A stretch of 7,710 nt of DNA, taken from positions 6,707-14,416 of the forward strand of contig VBNY01000146.1 of assembly GCA_005877705.1 (NCBI GenBank), read 5' to 3'. This DNA comes from Gammaproteobacteria bacterium (GTDB lineage Bacteria; Pseudomonadota; Gammaproteobacteria; Steroidobacterales; Steroidobacteraceae). Position numbers and translations under genes: made by a program. The stretch's first letter is position 1. Every line of letters begins with the position of its first letter. The notes under the pieces are model-generated. The model had not been told where the DNA came from, searched no databases, and saw only the letters and a list, made by a program, of their open reading frames with translations. This document shows positions 1 to 6,216 of the stretch, one piece after another.

Positions 1-784
1 CGGGCATGAGCCCGGCACGGTAAGCATCTCCGCATCCGGTCGGATCGACGACGGCCTTTGGCTTGGCCGCCGGAATCTCGAGCGTGTGGTCCTGAGTGTA
101 AATGACGGATCCGGCCGCGCCACGGGTCACGATGAGTGCCTCGACGCGCGCGGTGACATCGGGCACGCTCCAGCCGGTCTTCTGCTGGATGAGCTGCCAT
201 TCGTAATCGTTCACGGCCACCCAGCTCGCGAGCTCGAGGAAGCGGCTCAAGTCCTGAGCGTCGAACAGCGGCAGGCCCTGGCCCGGGTCGAAAATGAAGG
301 GAATGCCGGCGGCGGCGAACTGTTCCGCGTGCTGCACCATGCCCTCGCGCCCGTCGGGCGCCACGATCCCCAGGGCGATGTCGTTCGCGTCCGCGACCTT
401 GTTGGCATGCGAGTGCTGCATGGCGCCAGGGTGGAACGCGGTGATCTGATTGTCATCCAGATCCGTGGTGATGAAGGCCTGGGCGGTGTGCTCGGACTCG
501 ATGACCCGGAGGTAGTCGAGCGGCACGCCGGTCTCGGTCATCCAGTCCCGATAGGCCCCGAAGTCCCGCCCGACGGTCGCCATGGGATAGCCCTCGTCCC
601 CGAGGAGGCGCAGGTTGTAGGCGATATTGCCGGCGCAGCCGCCGTATTCGCGGCGCAGGTGCGGCACCAGGAAGGACACGTTCAGCATGTGGATCTTGTC
701 GGGCAGGATGTGATTGCTGAAGCGGTCGGCGAACACCATGATGGTGTCGAACGCCACCGAGCCGCAGATCAGCGCTTTCTTCAT
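1..784 (-). CDS. Adenosine kinase-like PfkB-family sugar kinase (3' end cut off by window edge)
   Basis: The frame from ATG at 784 stays open to base 1 and encodes 261 residues. The family usually has 310-325, so about 50-60 C-terminal residues lie outside the window. PfkB kinases transfer phosphate from ATP to a sugar or nucleoside hydroxyl in the cytosol. Visible landmarks are the N-terminal strand with D12 (GSVAFD), the substrate-binding glycine motif GGCAGN at 48-53, FHPGAM at 117-122, NDYEW at 192-196, and the ATP/anion-hole signature DPTGCGDAYRAG at 247-258, where D253 is the expected catalytic base. The N-terminal half (FSNHILPDKIH, the SFLV segment, RDW) resembles mycobacterial adenosine kinase AdoK more than ribokinase or fructokinase, as I remember those sequences. 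Adenosine (giving AMP) is therefore the best guess for substrate. No clear Shine-Dalgarno sequence precedes the ATG. An in-frame TAG at 797-799 rules out a longer start. It lies 143 bases after the methyltransferase-like gene on the same strand, so co-transcription is possible but unproven. Confidence 0.88.
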   Translation of the reverse strand, partial: MKKALICGSVAFDTIMVFADRFSNHILPDKIHMLNVSFLVPHLRREYGGCAGNIAYNLRLLGDEGYPMATVGRDFGAYRDWMTETGVPLDYLRVIESEHTAQAFITTDLDDNQITAFHPGAMQHSHANKVADANDIALGIVAPDGREGMVQHAEQFAAAGIPFIFDPGQGLPLFDAQDLSRFLELASWVAVNDYEWQLIQQKTGWSVPDVTARVEALIVTRGAAGSVIYTQDHTLEIPAAKPKAVVDPTGCGDAYRAGLMP

Positions 785-927
785 GGGTGCAGCAAACTAG
801 CGCGGGTGGCCGCGAACAAGGCTCTCAAGGATCTCATCCGAGGCGGTGGCGCGTCGAGCCGGATCGGTCGCTGGGCACATATTTTTCATAAAGCGTCGGC
901 CGGGCCGCGCGCACCCCGGCGCTCGGC
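785..927 (-). other. Intergenic gap before the kinase gene; one AT-rich block, no firm signal
   Basis: This is the longest non-coding gap in the window. On the minus strand it opens just after the methyltransferase-like stop with a 6-bp GC stem (899-904 pairing with 915-920, loop of 10). No run of T follows the stem, so it is not a convincing intrinsic terminator. Next comes the only AT-rich block of the gap, about 878-892 (minus strand TTTATGAAAAATATG). This could host a -10 region for a separate kinase promoter, but I find no good -35 at the right spacing. A 30-codon frame, 889 to 797, ends 12 bases before the kinase ATG and has no evident ribosome binding site. Confidence 0.3.
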
Positions 928-2118
928 TCACGGCTTGCGGCGGATGACAGTGAAGGTCTCATCGTTGAACCACAGCCCGCCATGCTTCTGCAGCACTGCC
1001 TGGGTCGCCTCGAGATAGCCGCCGGTCTGCACCACCGGGTCGAGGCGCTCGTCTTCGATCTGGTTTACGTAGATCGCCGCGTTCCACGCCGCGAACAGGG
1101 TGGAGGTCCCGATCCGGTCGCAGATCTCGGACGGCAACGTGTGCATGTCGTAACGGAACACCGCTTCCTCATCCGGCAAGTCCGTGAGCACGAAGTCGCG
1201 CTGCTCGGGACCGAGTTCCGCCCTGAGCGCGGCCAGCAACTCGTGGCGATCGACCTGGAAGGGGTTCTCGCCGGGCCAGAGCCTCTGAATGATCTCGAGG
1301 CCCGGGTCCTTGCCGTAGGACTGGATCACCAGCATGCGGCCGCCCGGGATCAGGCTCCTCGCCAGCGGCGCCAGCACTTTCTGTGCCTTGAACAGGGCGG
1401 ACATGCGTGCACGCCACGGCTGGGAGGCCAGGATCAGATCGTACGTGTGCAACGTGTGGCCGGGCCTCGGCACGACGGCATCCAGCAGGAACTCATGATC
1501 TTGGCGATAGATGACCAGCACGGACGGCCGCACGTAGGTCGGGTTTCCCGTCCTCGGGCTTGGCTTCGTCTGCCAGCCGTGTGCGAGGACCGGTCCGAGC
1601 TGCTCGATCTGCTCGGCGTATTCGTGGGCGGAGTTGCCGGTCAGGCGAACTTCCTGCCAGTTGACGGCCGCAGCCGACGGTGCCTCGCGCGGCATGAGGC
1701 GCGGGGCTTCCGCGTAGTGCAGGTTGGTGATCACCAGCACCGTCGCGGGATGCTCGTGAAAGCGGTCCGGCATCTTGTCGAGTCCGAGGCGCACATCCTC
1801 GAGGCTGATCTCTTTCGCGACCACCAACAGCGGCACGGTGGGAAACATGCGGTGGGTGCTGCGCAGCAGGCGCGCCAGCACCGTCGCATCCCCCATGCCT
1901 GCGTCGAACATGCGCAGCGCGGGCGGCGCGGGGCGCAGGTGGCCGAGCTCCTGCGCCGCGCGGCGCGCGATCGCAGGCTTCTCATTCACGGTGTTGACGA
2001 AGGCGAGGTACTTCTGACGATTGTCGTAGAAGCGGAACGGCGGTGAGGGGCTGCCGCCTGCCTGGGGTGCCGCGGCCGCAGCCTGCCGGGGCTGCGCGGG
2101 ATGACGCGGCTGCGTCAT
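928..2118 (-). CDS. Putative class I SAM-dependent methyltransferase, unassigned family, last gene of the fds operon
   Basis: I do not recognise this 396-residue protein as a named family. It reads like a Rossmann-fold methyltransferase. A Pro/Ala-rich, probably disordered tail (1-28) is followed by FRFYDNRQKYLAFVNTVNEKP, and then a motif I-like loop FDAGMGDATVL at 71-81. After that comes a motif II-like strand ending in KEISLEDV (102-109) and a strand TVLVITNLHYAEAP (126-139). About 85 residues without a recognised motif separate this from a motif IV-like YDLILASQPW (226-235) and the post-motif strand LIPGGRMLVIQSYG (256-269). The C-terminal 120 residues are well folded-looking but unassigned. 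No signal peptide or membrane segment is seen. Its ATG overlaps the fdsD stop by 4 bases (ATGA), so it is almost certainly co-translated with the formate dehydrogenase genes. The substrate is unknown. The cytosolic methyltransferase assignment rests on motifs alone and could be wrong in detail, for example a non-catalytic fold relative. Confidence 0.72.
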   Translation of the reverse strand: MTQPRHPAQPRQAAAAAPQAGGSPSPPFRFYDNRQKYLAFVNTVNEKPAIARRAAQELGHLRPAPPALRMFDAGMGDATVLARLLRSTHRMFPTVPLLVVAKEISLEDVRLGLDKMPDRFHEHPATVLVITNLHYAEAPRLMPREAPSAAAVNWQEVRLTGNSAHEYAEQIEQLGPVLAHGWQTKPSPRTGNPTYVRPSVLVIYRQDHEFLLDAVVPRPGHTLHTYDLILASQPWRARMSALFKAQKVLAPLARSLIPGGRMLVIQSYGKDPGLEIIQRLWPGENPFQVDRHELLAALRAELGPEQRDFVLTDLPDEEAVFRYDMHTLPSEICDRIGTSTLFAAWNAAIYVNQIEDERLDPVVQTGGYLEATQAVLQKHGGLWFNDETFTVIRRKP

Positions 2119-2390
2119 CGCGCGGAATCGGGTTTTGGACTCACGCCCGCGGTCTGCGTGCCTGTTGCCTTGCTCTCGGCCGCGAGCTGCGCCACGGCTC
2201 TCTTCGCCAGCTCGACCAGGCCTGCGCCCTGGCGCTGCTCATAGTAGGCAATGATCTGGACGCGCATCCGGGGCTCCCAGTAGCGCTTCAGATGGTGAGC
2301 AACGCTGCGGACGGCCTGGTCCTGGTCGGTCTCGACGGCAAAGAACGCGCTGATCTCGTTGACCATCTTGATGAGCAGATCGATGTTCAT
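2115..2390 (-). CDS. fdsD: Formate dehydrogenase delta subunit FdsD
   Basis: This is a 91-residue cytosolic protein of the FdsD family. It begins MNIDLLIKMVNEISAFF and contains the family-like AVRSVAHHLKRYWEPRMR segment at about 26-43, followed by a helix (GLVELAKRAVAQL) and a low-complexity tail of about 20 residues. In Rhodobacter capsulatus and Cupriavidus necator, FdsD is encoded beside FdsC and is needed for an active enzyme. It is thought to help assemble or stabilise the molybdenum subunit rather than carry redox centres; no cysteine is present here. It starts 31 bases after the fdhD stop, with only a weak purine-rich site (CGGGAA) upstream. Its stop codon overlaps the start of the methyltransferase-like gene. 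The position at the end of the fdsGBACD order supports the call as much as the sequence does. Confidence 0.9.
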   Translation of the reverse strand: MNIDLLIKMVNEISAFFAVETDQDQAVRSVAHHLKRYWEPRMRVQIIAYYEQRQGAGLVELAKRAVAQLAAESKATGTQTAGVSPKPDSAR

Positions 2391-2421
2391 GCAGTTCCCG
2401 GTTCGTTGTAGCGACCGCCCG

Positions 2422-3291
2422 TCATCTCAAGCGCTGCGGGTGCGCATAGACCACGTGCTGATCCCGACGCGCGAACGCGACCAGCGTCAACCCGGTTTTC
2501 TGCGCCAAGCGCACGGCGAATGCCGTAGGAGCCGAAAGCGCTACCAGAAAGGAAATGCCGACTGTGGCGCTCTTCTGGACCATCTCGTAGCTCGCGCGGC
2601 TGGTGATGAGCATGTACCCGGAAGAGAAATCCGCCCGCTCGCGCACCAACGCGCCGATCGTCTTGTCGAGCGCGTTGTGACGCCCAACGTCTTCGCGCAC
2701 GAGGTGAATGCCTCGCCCCGGCACAACCCACGCCGCGGCGTGCACGCTGCCGGTACGGGTGTTGATCGGTTGCATGGAGCCGAGCTGCTCGATGGCCGCG
2801 TGCAGATCTGCGATGGCGACCGTCGGGCCGGGTCCCACCGGGCCACACTCGCGGATAGCTTCCTCGGCGGTCTCCGCTCCACACAGGCCGCAACCGGTTC
2901 TGCCGGTGAGGTTGCGCCGCCGGTGCAGCAACTCCGTAAAGCGCTCCCAGGCGACCGCAACGCGCACGTCGGCGACCCCTGCTCCGTAGGTCACCTCCAC
3001 GGCGCGGATTTCGTCAGGACGGGCGACCAAGCCTTCGCTCAGCGTGAAGCCGACTGCATAGTCTTCGAGGTTCGCCGGCGTGGCGAGCATCACGACGTGG
3101 GGGACGCCTTGGTAGATGAGCGCGACAGGAATTTCCTCGGCGACCTCGTCTGTCGTATGCGCCGTAGTGCCGCGGGCCCAACGGTCGATGCTGACCTCGG
3201 CACTCACCTGTGCCGCACCCGGCGTCTGCGCACCACCGTCAGCAGCGGCGGCAGCGGGCTTGCCCCGAACGACCAGATCCTCAGCTGACAT
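2422..3291 (-). CDS. fdhD: Formate dehydrogenase accessory sulfurtransferase FdhD (FdsC)
   Basis: This 289-residue cytosolic maturation factor belongs to the FdhD/FdsC family. The family binds bis-MGD and passes sulfur from a cysteine desulfurase to the molybdenum cofactor, which formate dehydrogenases need for activity. Family landmarks are all present: DEVAEEIPVALIYQGVPHVVM at 48-68, GFTLSEGL at 81-88, the cysteine loop GRTGCGLCG at 130-138 with C134 and C137, TGSVHAAAW at 180-188, EDVGRHNALDK at 200-210, TSRASYEMVQKSA at 230-242, and the C-terminal HPQRL. Length is close to the E. coli protein. The first 35 residues are Ala/Gly-rich and not conserved. The ATG at 3291 is chosen because it opens 21 bases after the fdsA stop; the upstream purine stretch is weak (GGGCGGG). 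Its place directly after fdsA matches fdsC in the Cupriavidus operon, so it probably serves this enzyme specifically. Confidence 0.96.
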   Translation of the reverse strand: MSAEDLVVRGKPAAAAADGGAQTPGAAQVSAEVSIDRWARGTTAHTTDEVAEEIPVALIYQGVPHVVMLATPANLEDYAVGFTLSEGLVARPDEIRAVEVTYGAGVADVRVAVAWERFTELLHRRRNLTGRTGCGLCGAETAEEAIRECGPVGPGPTVAIADLHAAIEQLGSMQPINTRTGSVHAAAWVVPGRGIHLVREDVGRHNALDKTIGALVRERADFSSGYMLITSRASYEMVQKSATVGISFLVALSAPTAFAVRLAQKTGLTLVAFARRDQHVVYAHPQRLR

Positions 3292-3312
3292 CGAGCCCGC
3301 CCGTGGATGGTG

Positions 3313-6177
3313 TCAGGCGGGCGCGCGATCCGGCTTGCGCCGACGTGCAGGCCGCGGCAGCGCGCGCTCGGCCTGCGCGCGCTTCTGCCACGCGTCCTTC
3401 TGGTTGACCAGCACCACCTCGACTGCGGTGACCTTGTACTCCGGGCAGTTGGTCGCCCAGTCTGAGTTCTCGGTCGTGACGACGTTGGCGTTGGTCTCTG
3501 GGAAATGGAACGTGGTGTACACCACACCCGGCGCGATCTTCTCGGAAACCTTCGCGCGCAGCACGGTCTCGCCGGCGCGGCTGGTGAGGCCCACCCAGTC
3601 CCCGTCGCTGATGCCGCGCTCCTCGGCATCGTGCGGATGGATCTCCAGCAGGTCCTCGGTATGCCAGACCACATTGTTGGTGCGGCGCGTCTGCGCACCG
3701 ACGTTGTATTGCGTCAGTATCCGGCCGGTGGTGAGGATCAGCGGGAAACGGCTGGTCGAGCGCTCGCTGGTGGGCACGTACTCGGTCGGCCAGAACTTGC
3801 CCTTGCCGCGGACGAACTGGCCGACGTGCATCGTCGGCGTGCCCTCGGGGGCGGCGTCGTTGCACGGCCACTGAATGCTCCCCAGTCGACCGATCTTCTC
3901 GAAGGTCATGCCCGCGAAGGTCGGCGTGAGCCGTGCGATCTCCTGCATGATCTCGCTGGCGTGGTCGTAATGCATCGGATAGCCGAGCGCCTCGGACAGC
4001 ATGCAGGTGATCTGCCAGTCCTGATAACCGGCCAGGGGCTCGATGAGCTTGCGCACGAGCGAGGTGCGCCGCTCGGCATTGGTGAAGGTGCCGTCCTTCT
4101 CCAGGAACGAGGAGCCCGGCAGGAATACGTGTGCGAACTTCGCGACCTCGTTGAGGAACAGGTCCTGCACGATGACGCACTCGAGTGAAGCCATCGCCGC
4201 ACTCACGTGGTGCGTGTTGGGGTCGGACTGCACGAAGTCCTCGCCCTGTACGTACATGCCCTTGAACGTGCCATCGAGCGCCGCCTCGAACATGTTGGGA
4301 ATGCGCAGGCCCGGTTCGGACTGCAGTTGCACCCCCCAGGCGTCTTCGAACGACTTGCGCACGACCGGATCGGACACGTGGCGGTAGGCGCTGAACTCAT
4401 GGGGGAAGGAGCCCATGTCGCACGAGCCCTGCACGTTGTTCTGCCCGCGCAGCGGGTTCACGCCGACGCCTTCGCGCCCCAGGTTGCCGGTGGACATGGC
4501 GAGGTTGGCGATGCCCATGACCGCGGTCGTGCCCTGGCTGTGCTCGGTGACGCCGAGGCCATAGTAGATGGCGCTGTTGCCAGCGGTGGCGTACAGGCGC
4601 GCCGCGCGGCGCACACGCTCCGCAGCCACGCCCGTGATGGCTTCCGAGGCCTCTGGCGAATTGCGCTCTTCGGCGACGAACGCCTGCCACTTCGCGAACG
4701 ACTCCGGCTCGCAGCGCTCGGCCACGTACGCCTCCTTGGTCAGGCCTTCGGTCACGACCACGTGTGCGAGCGCATTCAGGAGCGCGACATTGGTGCCGGG
4801 CTTCAACTGCAGGTGCACGTCGGCTTCGATGTGCGCCGTGCGCACCAGGGCGATCTCGCGCGGGTCGGCGATGATCAGCTTCGCGCCCTCGCGTAGGCGG
4901 CGCTTCAGCTGCGAGGCGAACACCGGGTGCCCGTCGGTGGGGTTCGCGCCGATGATCATGATCACGTCCGCCTTCATGACGGAATCGAACGCCTGCGTGC
5001 CGGCGGACTCCCCGAGAGTGTTCTTCAGCCCATAGCCAGTCGGCGAGTGGCACACCCGCGCGCAGGTATCGACGTTGTTGGTTCCGAAGGCGGCTCGCAC
5101 CAGCTTCTGTACCAGGAAGGTCTCCTCGTTGGTACAGCGCGAGGAGGTGATGCCGCCGACCGAGTCGCGGCCGTACTTCGCCTGGATGCGGCGGATCTCG
5201 CTCGCACCGTAGCCGATCGCCTCCTCCCAGGAGACTTCGCGCCACTCATCGCGGATGTTCTTGCGGACCATGGGCTTGAGCACCCGGTCGGCGTGCGTCG
5301 CATAGCCCCAGGCGAAGCGCCCCTTGACGCAGGCGTGACCGTGGTTGGCGTGGCCCGCGCGATCGGGCGCCATGCGCACCACTTCCGTATCCGCGCCCTC
5401 GCCGCGCAGCTCCGCCTTGAAGCTGCAGCCTACGCCGCAATAGGCGCAGGTGGTGGTCGCGGCGCGCTCCGGTGCACCTAAGCCGATGATCGATTTCTCG
5501 ATGAGCGCCGCGGTCGGGCAGGCCTCCACGCACGCGCCGCAGGAGACACACTCGGATTCCAGGAACGGTTGATCCTGGCTCGCCGCCACTTTCGACTCGA
5601 AGCCGCGGCCCTGGATGGTGAGGGCGAATGTCCCCTGCACTTCGTCGCAGGCGCGCACGCAGCGCGAGCACACGATGCACAGCGTGGGGTCGAAGGCGAA
5701 GTAGGGATTGCTTTCGTCCTTTGCAGCTGGGCGATGCATGGCGCCGCGCGCATAGGAACTCTCGGTCACACCCACCACAGCGGCCATGTCCTGCAGCTCG
5801 CAGTGGCCGTCGGCCGGACAGGTGGCGCACTCGAGCGGGTGATCCGACACATACAGGTCGATCATGCCGCGGCGCAGCTGCATGAGCTTCTCGGACTGCG
5901 TCCGGATCTTCATTCCCGGCGCGACGGTCGTGGTGCACGAGGCCGGATAACCCTTACGGCCCTCGATCTCGACGAGGCACAGGCGGCACGAGCCGAACGC
6001 CTTCAAGGTGTCGGTGGCGCACAGCTTTGGCACCTTGACGCCCGCGAGCGCGGCGGCGCGCATCACGGAGGTACCCTCAGGCACAGTGACCGGCTGGCCG
6101 TCGATCTCGAGCGTCACCGCAGCGCCGCTGGGCACCGCTTCCGGAGTGCCGAGATCCTCATAATCGATTGCAAACAT
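3313..6177 (-). CDS. fdsA: NAD-dependent formate dehydrogenase catalytic (alpha) subunit FdsA
   Basis: This 954-residue molybdenum subunit oxidises formate to CO2. N-terminal cluster ligands are complete: a [2Fe-2S] site C53/C64/C67/C81; a His-Cys3 [4Fe-4S] site H113/C117/C120/C126, as in NuoG; and two ferredoxin-type sites, C167/C170/C173/C177 and C210/C213/C216/C220. The DMSO-reductase-family core begins with C244/C247/C251/C283 for the proximal [4Fe-4S], followed by K285. The molybdenum ligand is cysteine C376 in VCHSPTGYG, with H377 beside it. R577 in GVNPLRGQNN has the same spacing from the ligand as the catalytic Arg of the Rhodobacter capsulatus enzyme (C386/H387/R587, from memory). 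The MGD-binding C-terminal domain spans about 805-925 and ends in a basic tail. Length matches the family (about 959). A strong GGAGGAGA ribosome site supports the start. The gene sits 39 bases after fdsB. No signal peptide is present, so the enzyme is soluble and cytoplasmic. Confidence 0.98.
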   Translation of the reverse strand: MFAIDYEDLGTPEAVPSGAAVTLEIDGQPVTVPEGTSVMRAAALAGVKVPKLCATDTLKAFGSCRLCLVEIEGRKGYPASCTTTVAPGMKIRTQSEKLMQLRRGMIDLYVSDHPLECATCPADGHCELQDMAAVVGVTESSYARGAMHRPAAKDESNPYFAFDPTLCIVCSRCVRACDEVQGTFALTIQGRGFESKVAASQDQPFLESECVSCGACVEACPTAALIEKSIIGLGAPERAATTTCAYCGVGCSFKAELRGEGADTEVVRMAPDRAGHANHGHACVKGRFAWGYATHADRVLKPMVRKNIRDEWREVSWEEAIGYGASEIRRIQAKYGRDSVGGITSSRCTNEETFLVQKLVRAAFGTNNVDTCARVCHSPTGYGLKNTLGESAGTQAFDSVMKADVIMIIGANPTDGHPVFASQLKRRLREGAKLIIADPREIALVRTAHIEADVHLQLKPGTNVALLNALAHVVVTEGLTKEAYVAERCEPESFAKWQAFVAEERNSPEASEAITGVAAERVRRAARLYATAGNSAIYYGLGVTEHSQGTTAVMGIANLAMSTGNLGREGVGVNPLRGQNNVQGSCDMGSFPHEFSAYRHVSDPVVRKSFEDAWGVQLQSEPGLRIPNMFEAALDGTFKGMYVQGEDFVQSDPNTHHVSAAMASLECVIVQDLFLNEVAKFAHVFLPGSSFLEKDGTFTNAERRTSLVRKLIEPLAGYQDWQITCMLSEALGYPMHYDHASEIMQEIARLTPTFAGMTFEKIGRLGSIQWPCNDAAPEGTPTMHVGQFVRGKGKFWPTEYVPTSERSTSRFPLILTTGRILTQYNVGAQTRRTNNVVWHTEDLLEIHPHDAEERGISDGDWVGLTSRAGETVLRAKVSEKIAPGVVYTTFHFPETNANVVTTENSDWATNCPEYKVTAVEVVLVNQKDAWQKRAQAERALPRPARRRKPDRAPA

Positions 6178-6183
6178 CTCTAG

Positions 6184-6191
6184 TCTCCTCC
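6184..6191 (-). promoter_or_regulatory. Shine-Dalgarno site of fdsA
   Basis: Minus-strand GGAGGAGA lies 6 bases before the fdsA ATG (last base at 6177), inside the 39-base fdsB-fdsA gap. It is the strongest ribosome binding site in the window and fixes the fdsA start. The other genes of the operon have weak sites or overlapping starts. Confidence 0.8.
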
Positions 6192-6216
6192 GCTTGCGTC
6201 GTCGGTGCGCGCGGCC

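Noticed and set aside
899..920. GC-rich 6-bp stem-loop after the methyltransferase-like gene as an intrinsic terminator
   Set aside because: The stem is short with a 10-base loop and is not followed by a run of T on the minus strand.
86..3288. Series of long plus-strand open frames (for example 86-1018, 982-2046 and 2359-3288)
   Set aside because: They lie antisense to genes with clear family motifs, are rich in Arg/Gly/His as expected for complement frames of high-GC coding DNA, and show no recognisable domain.
5029..5055. Possible selenocysteine (in-frame TGA) at the FdsA molybdenum ligand
   Set aside because: The codon at the ligand position in VCHSPTGYG is an ordinary cysteine codon, and the frame has no internal stop.
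3505..6183. Plus-strand and alternative minus-strand frames inside fdsA and fdsB
   Set aside because: Whole-length agreement of FdsA and FdsB with their families, including all cluster ligands, accounts for this DNA; the alternative frames are low-complexity shadows.
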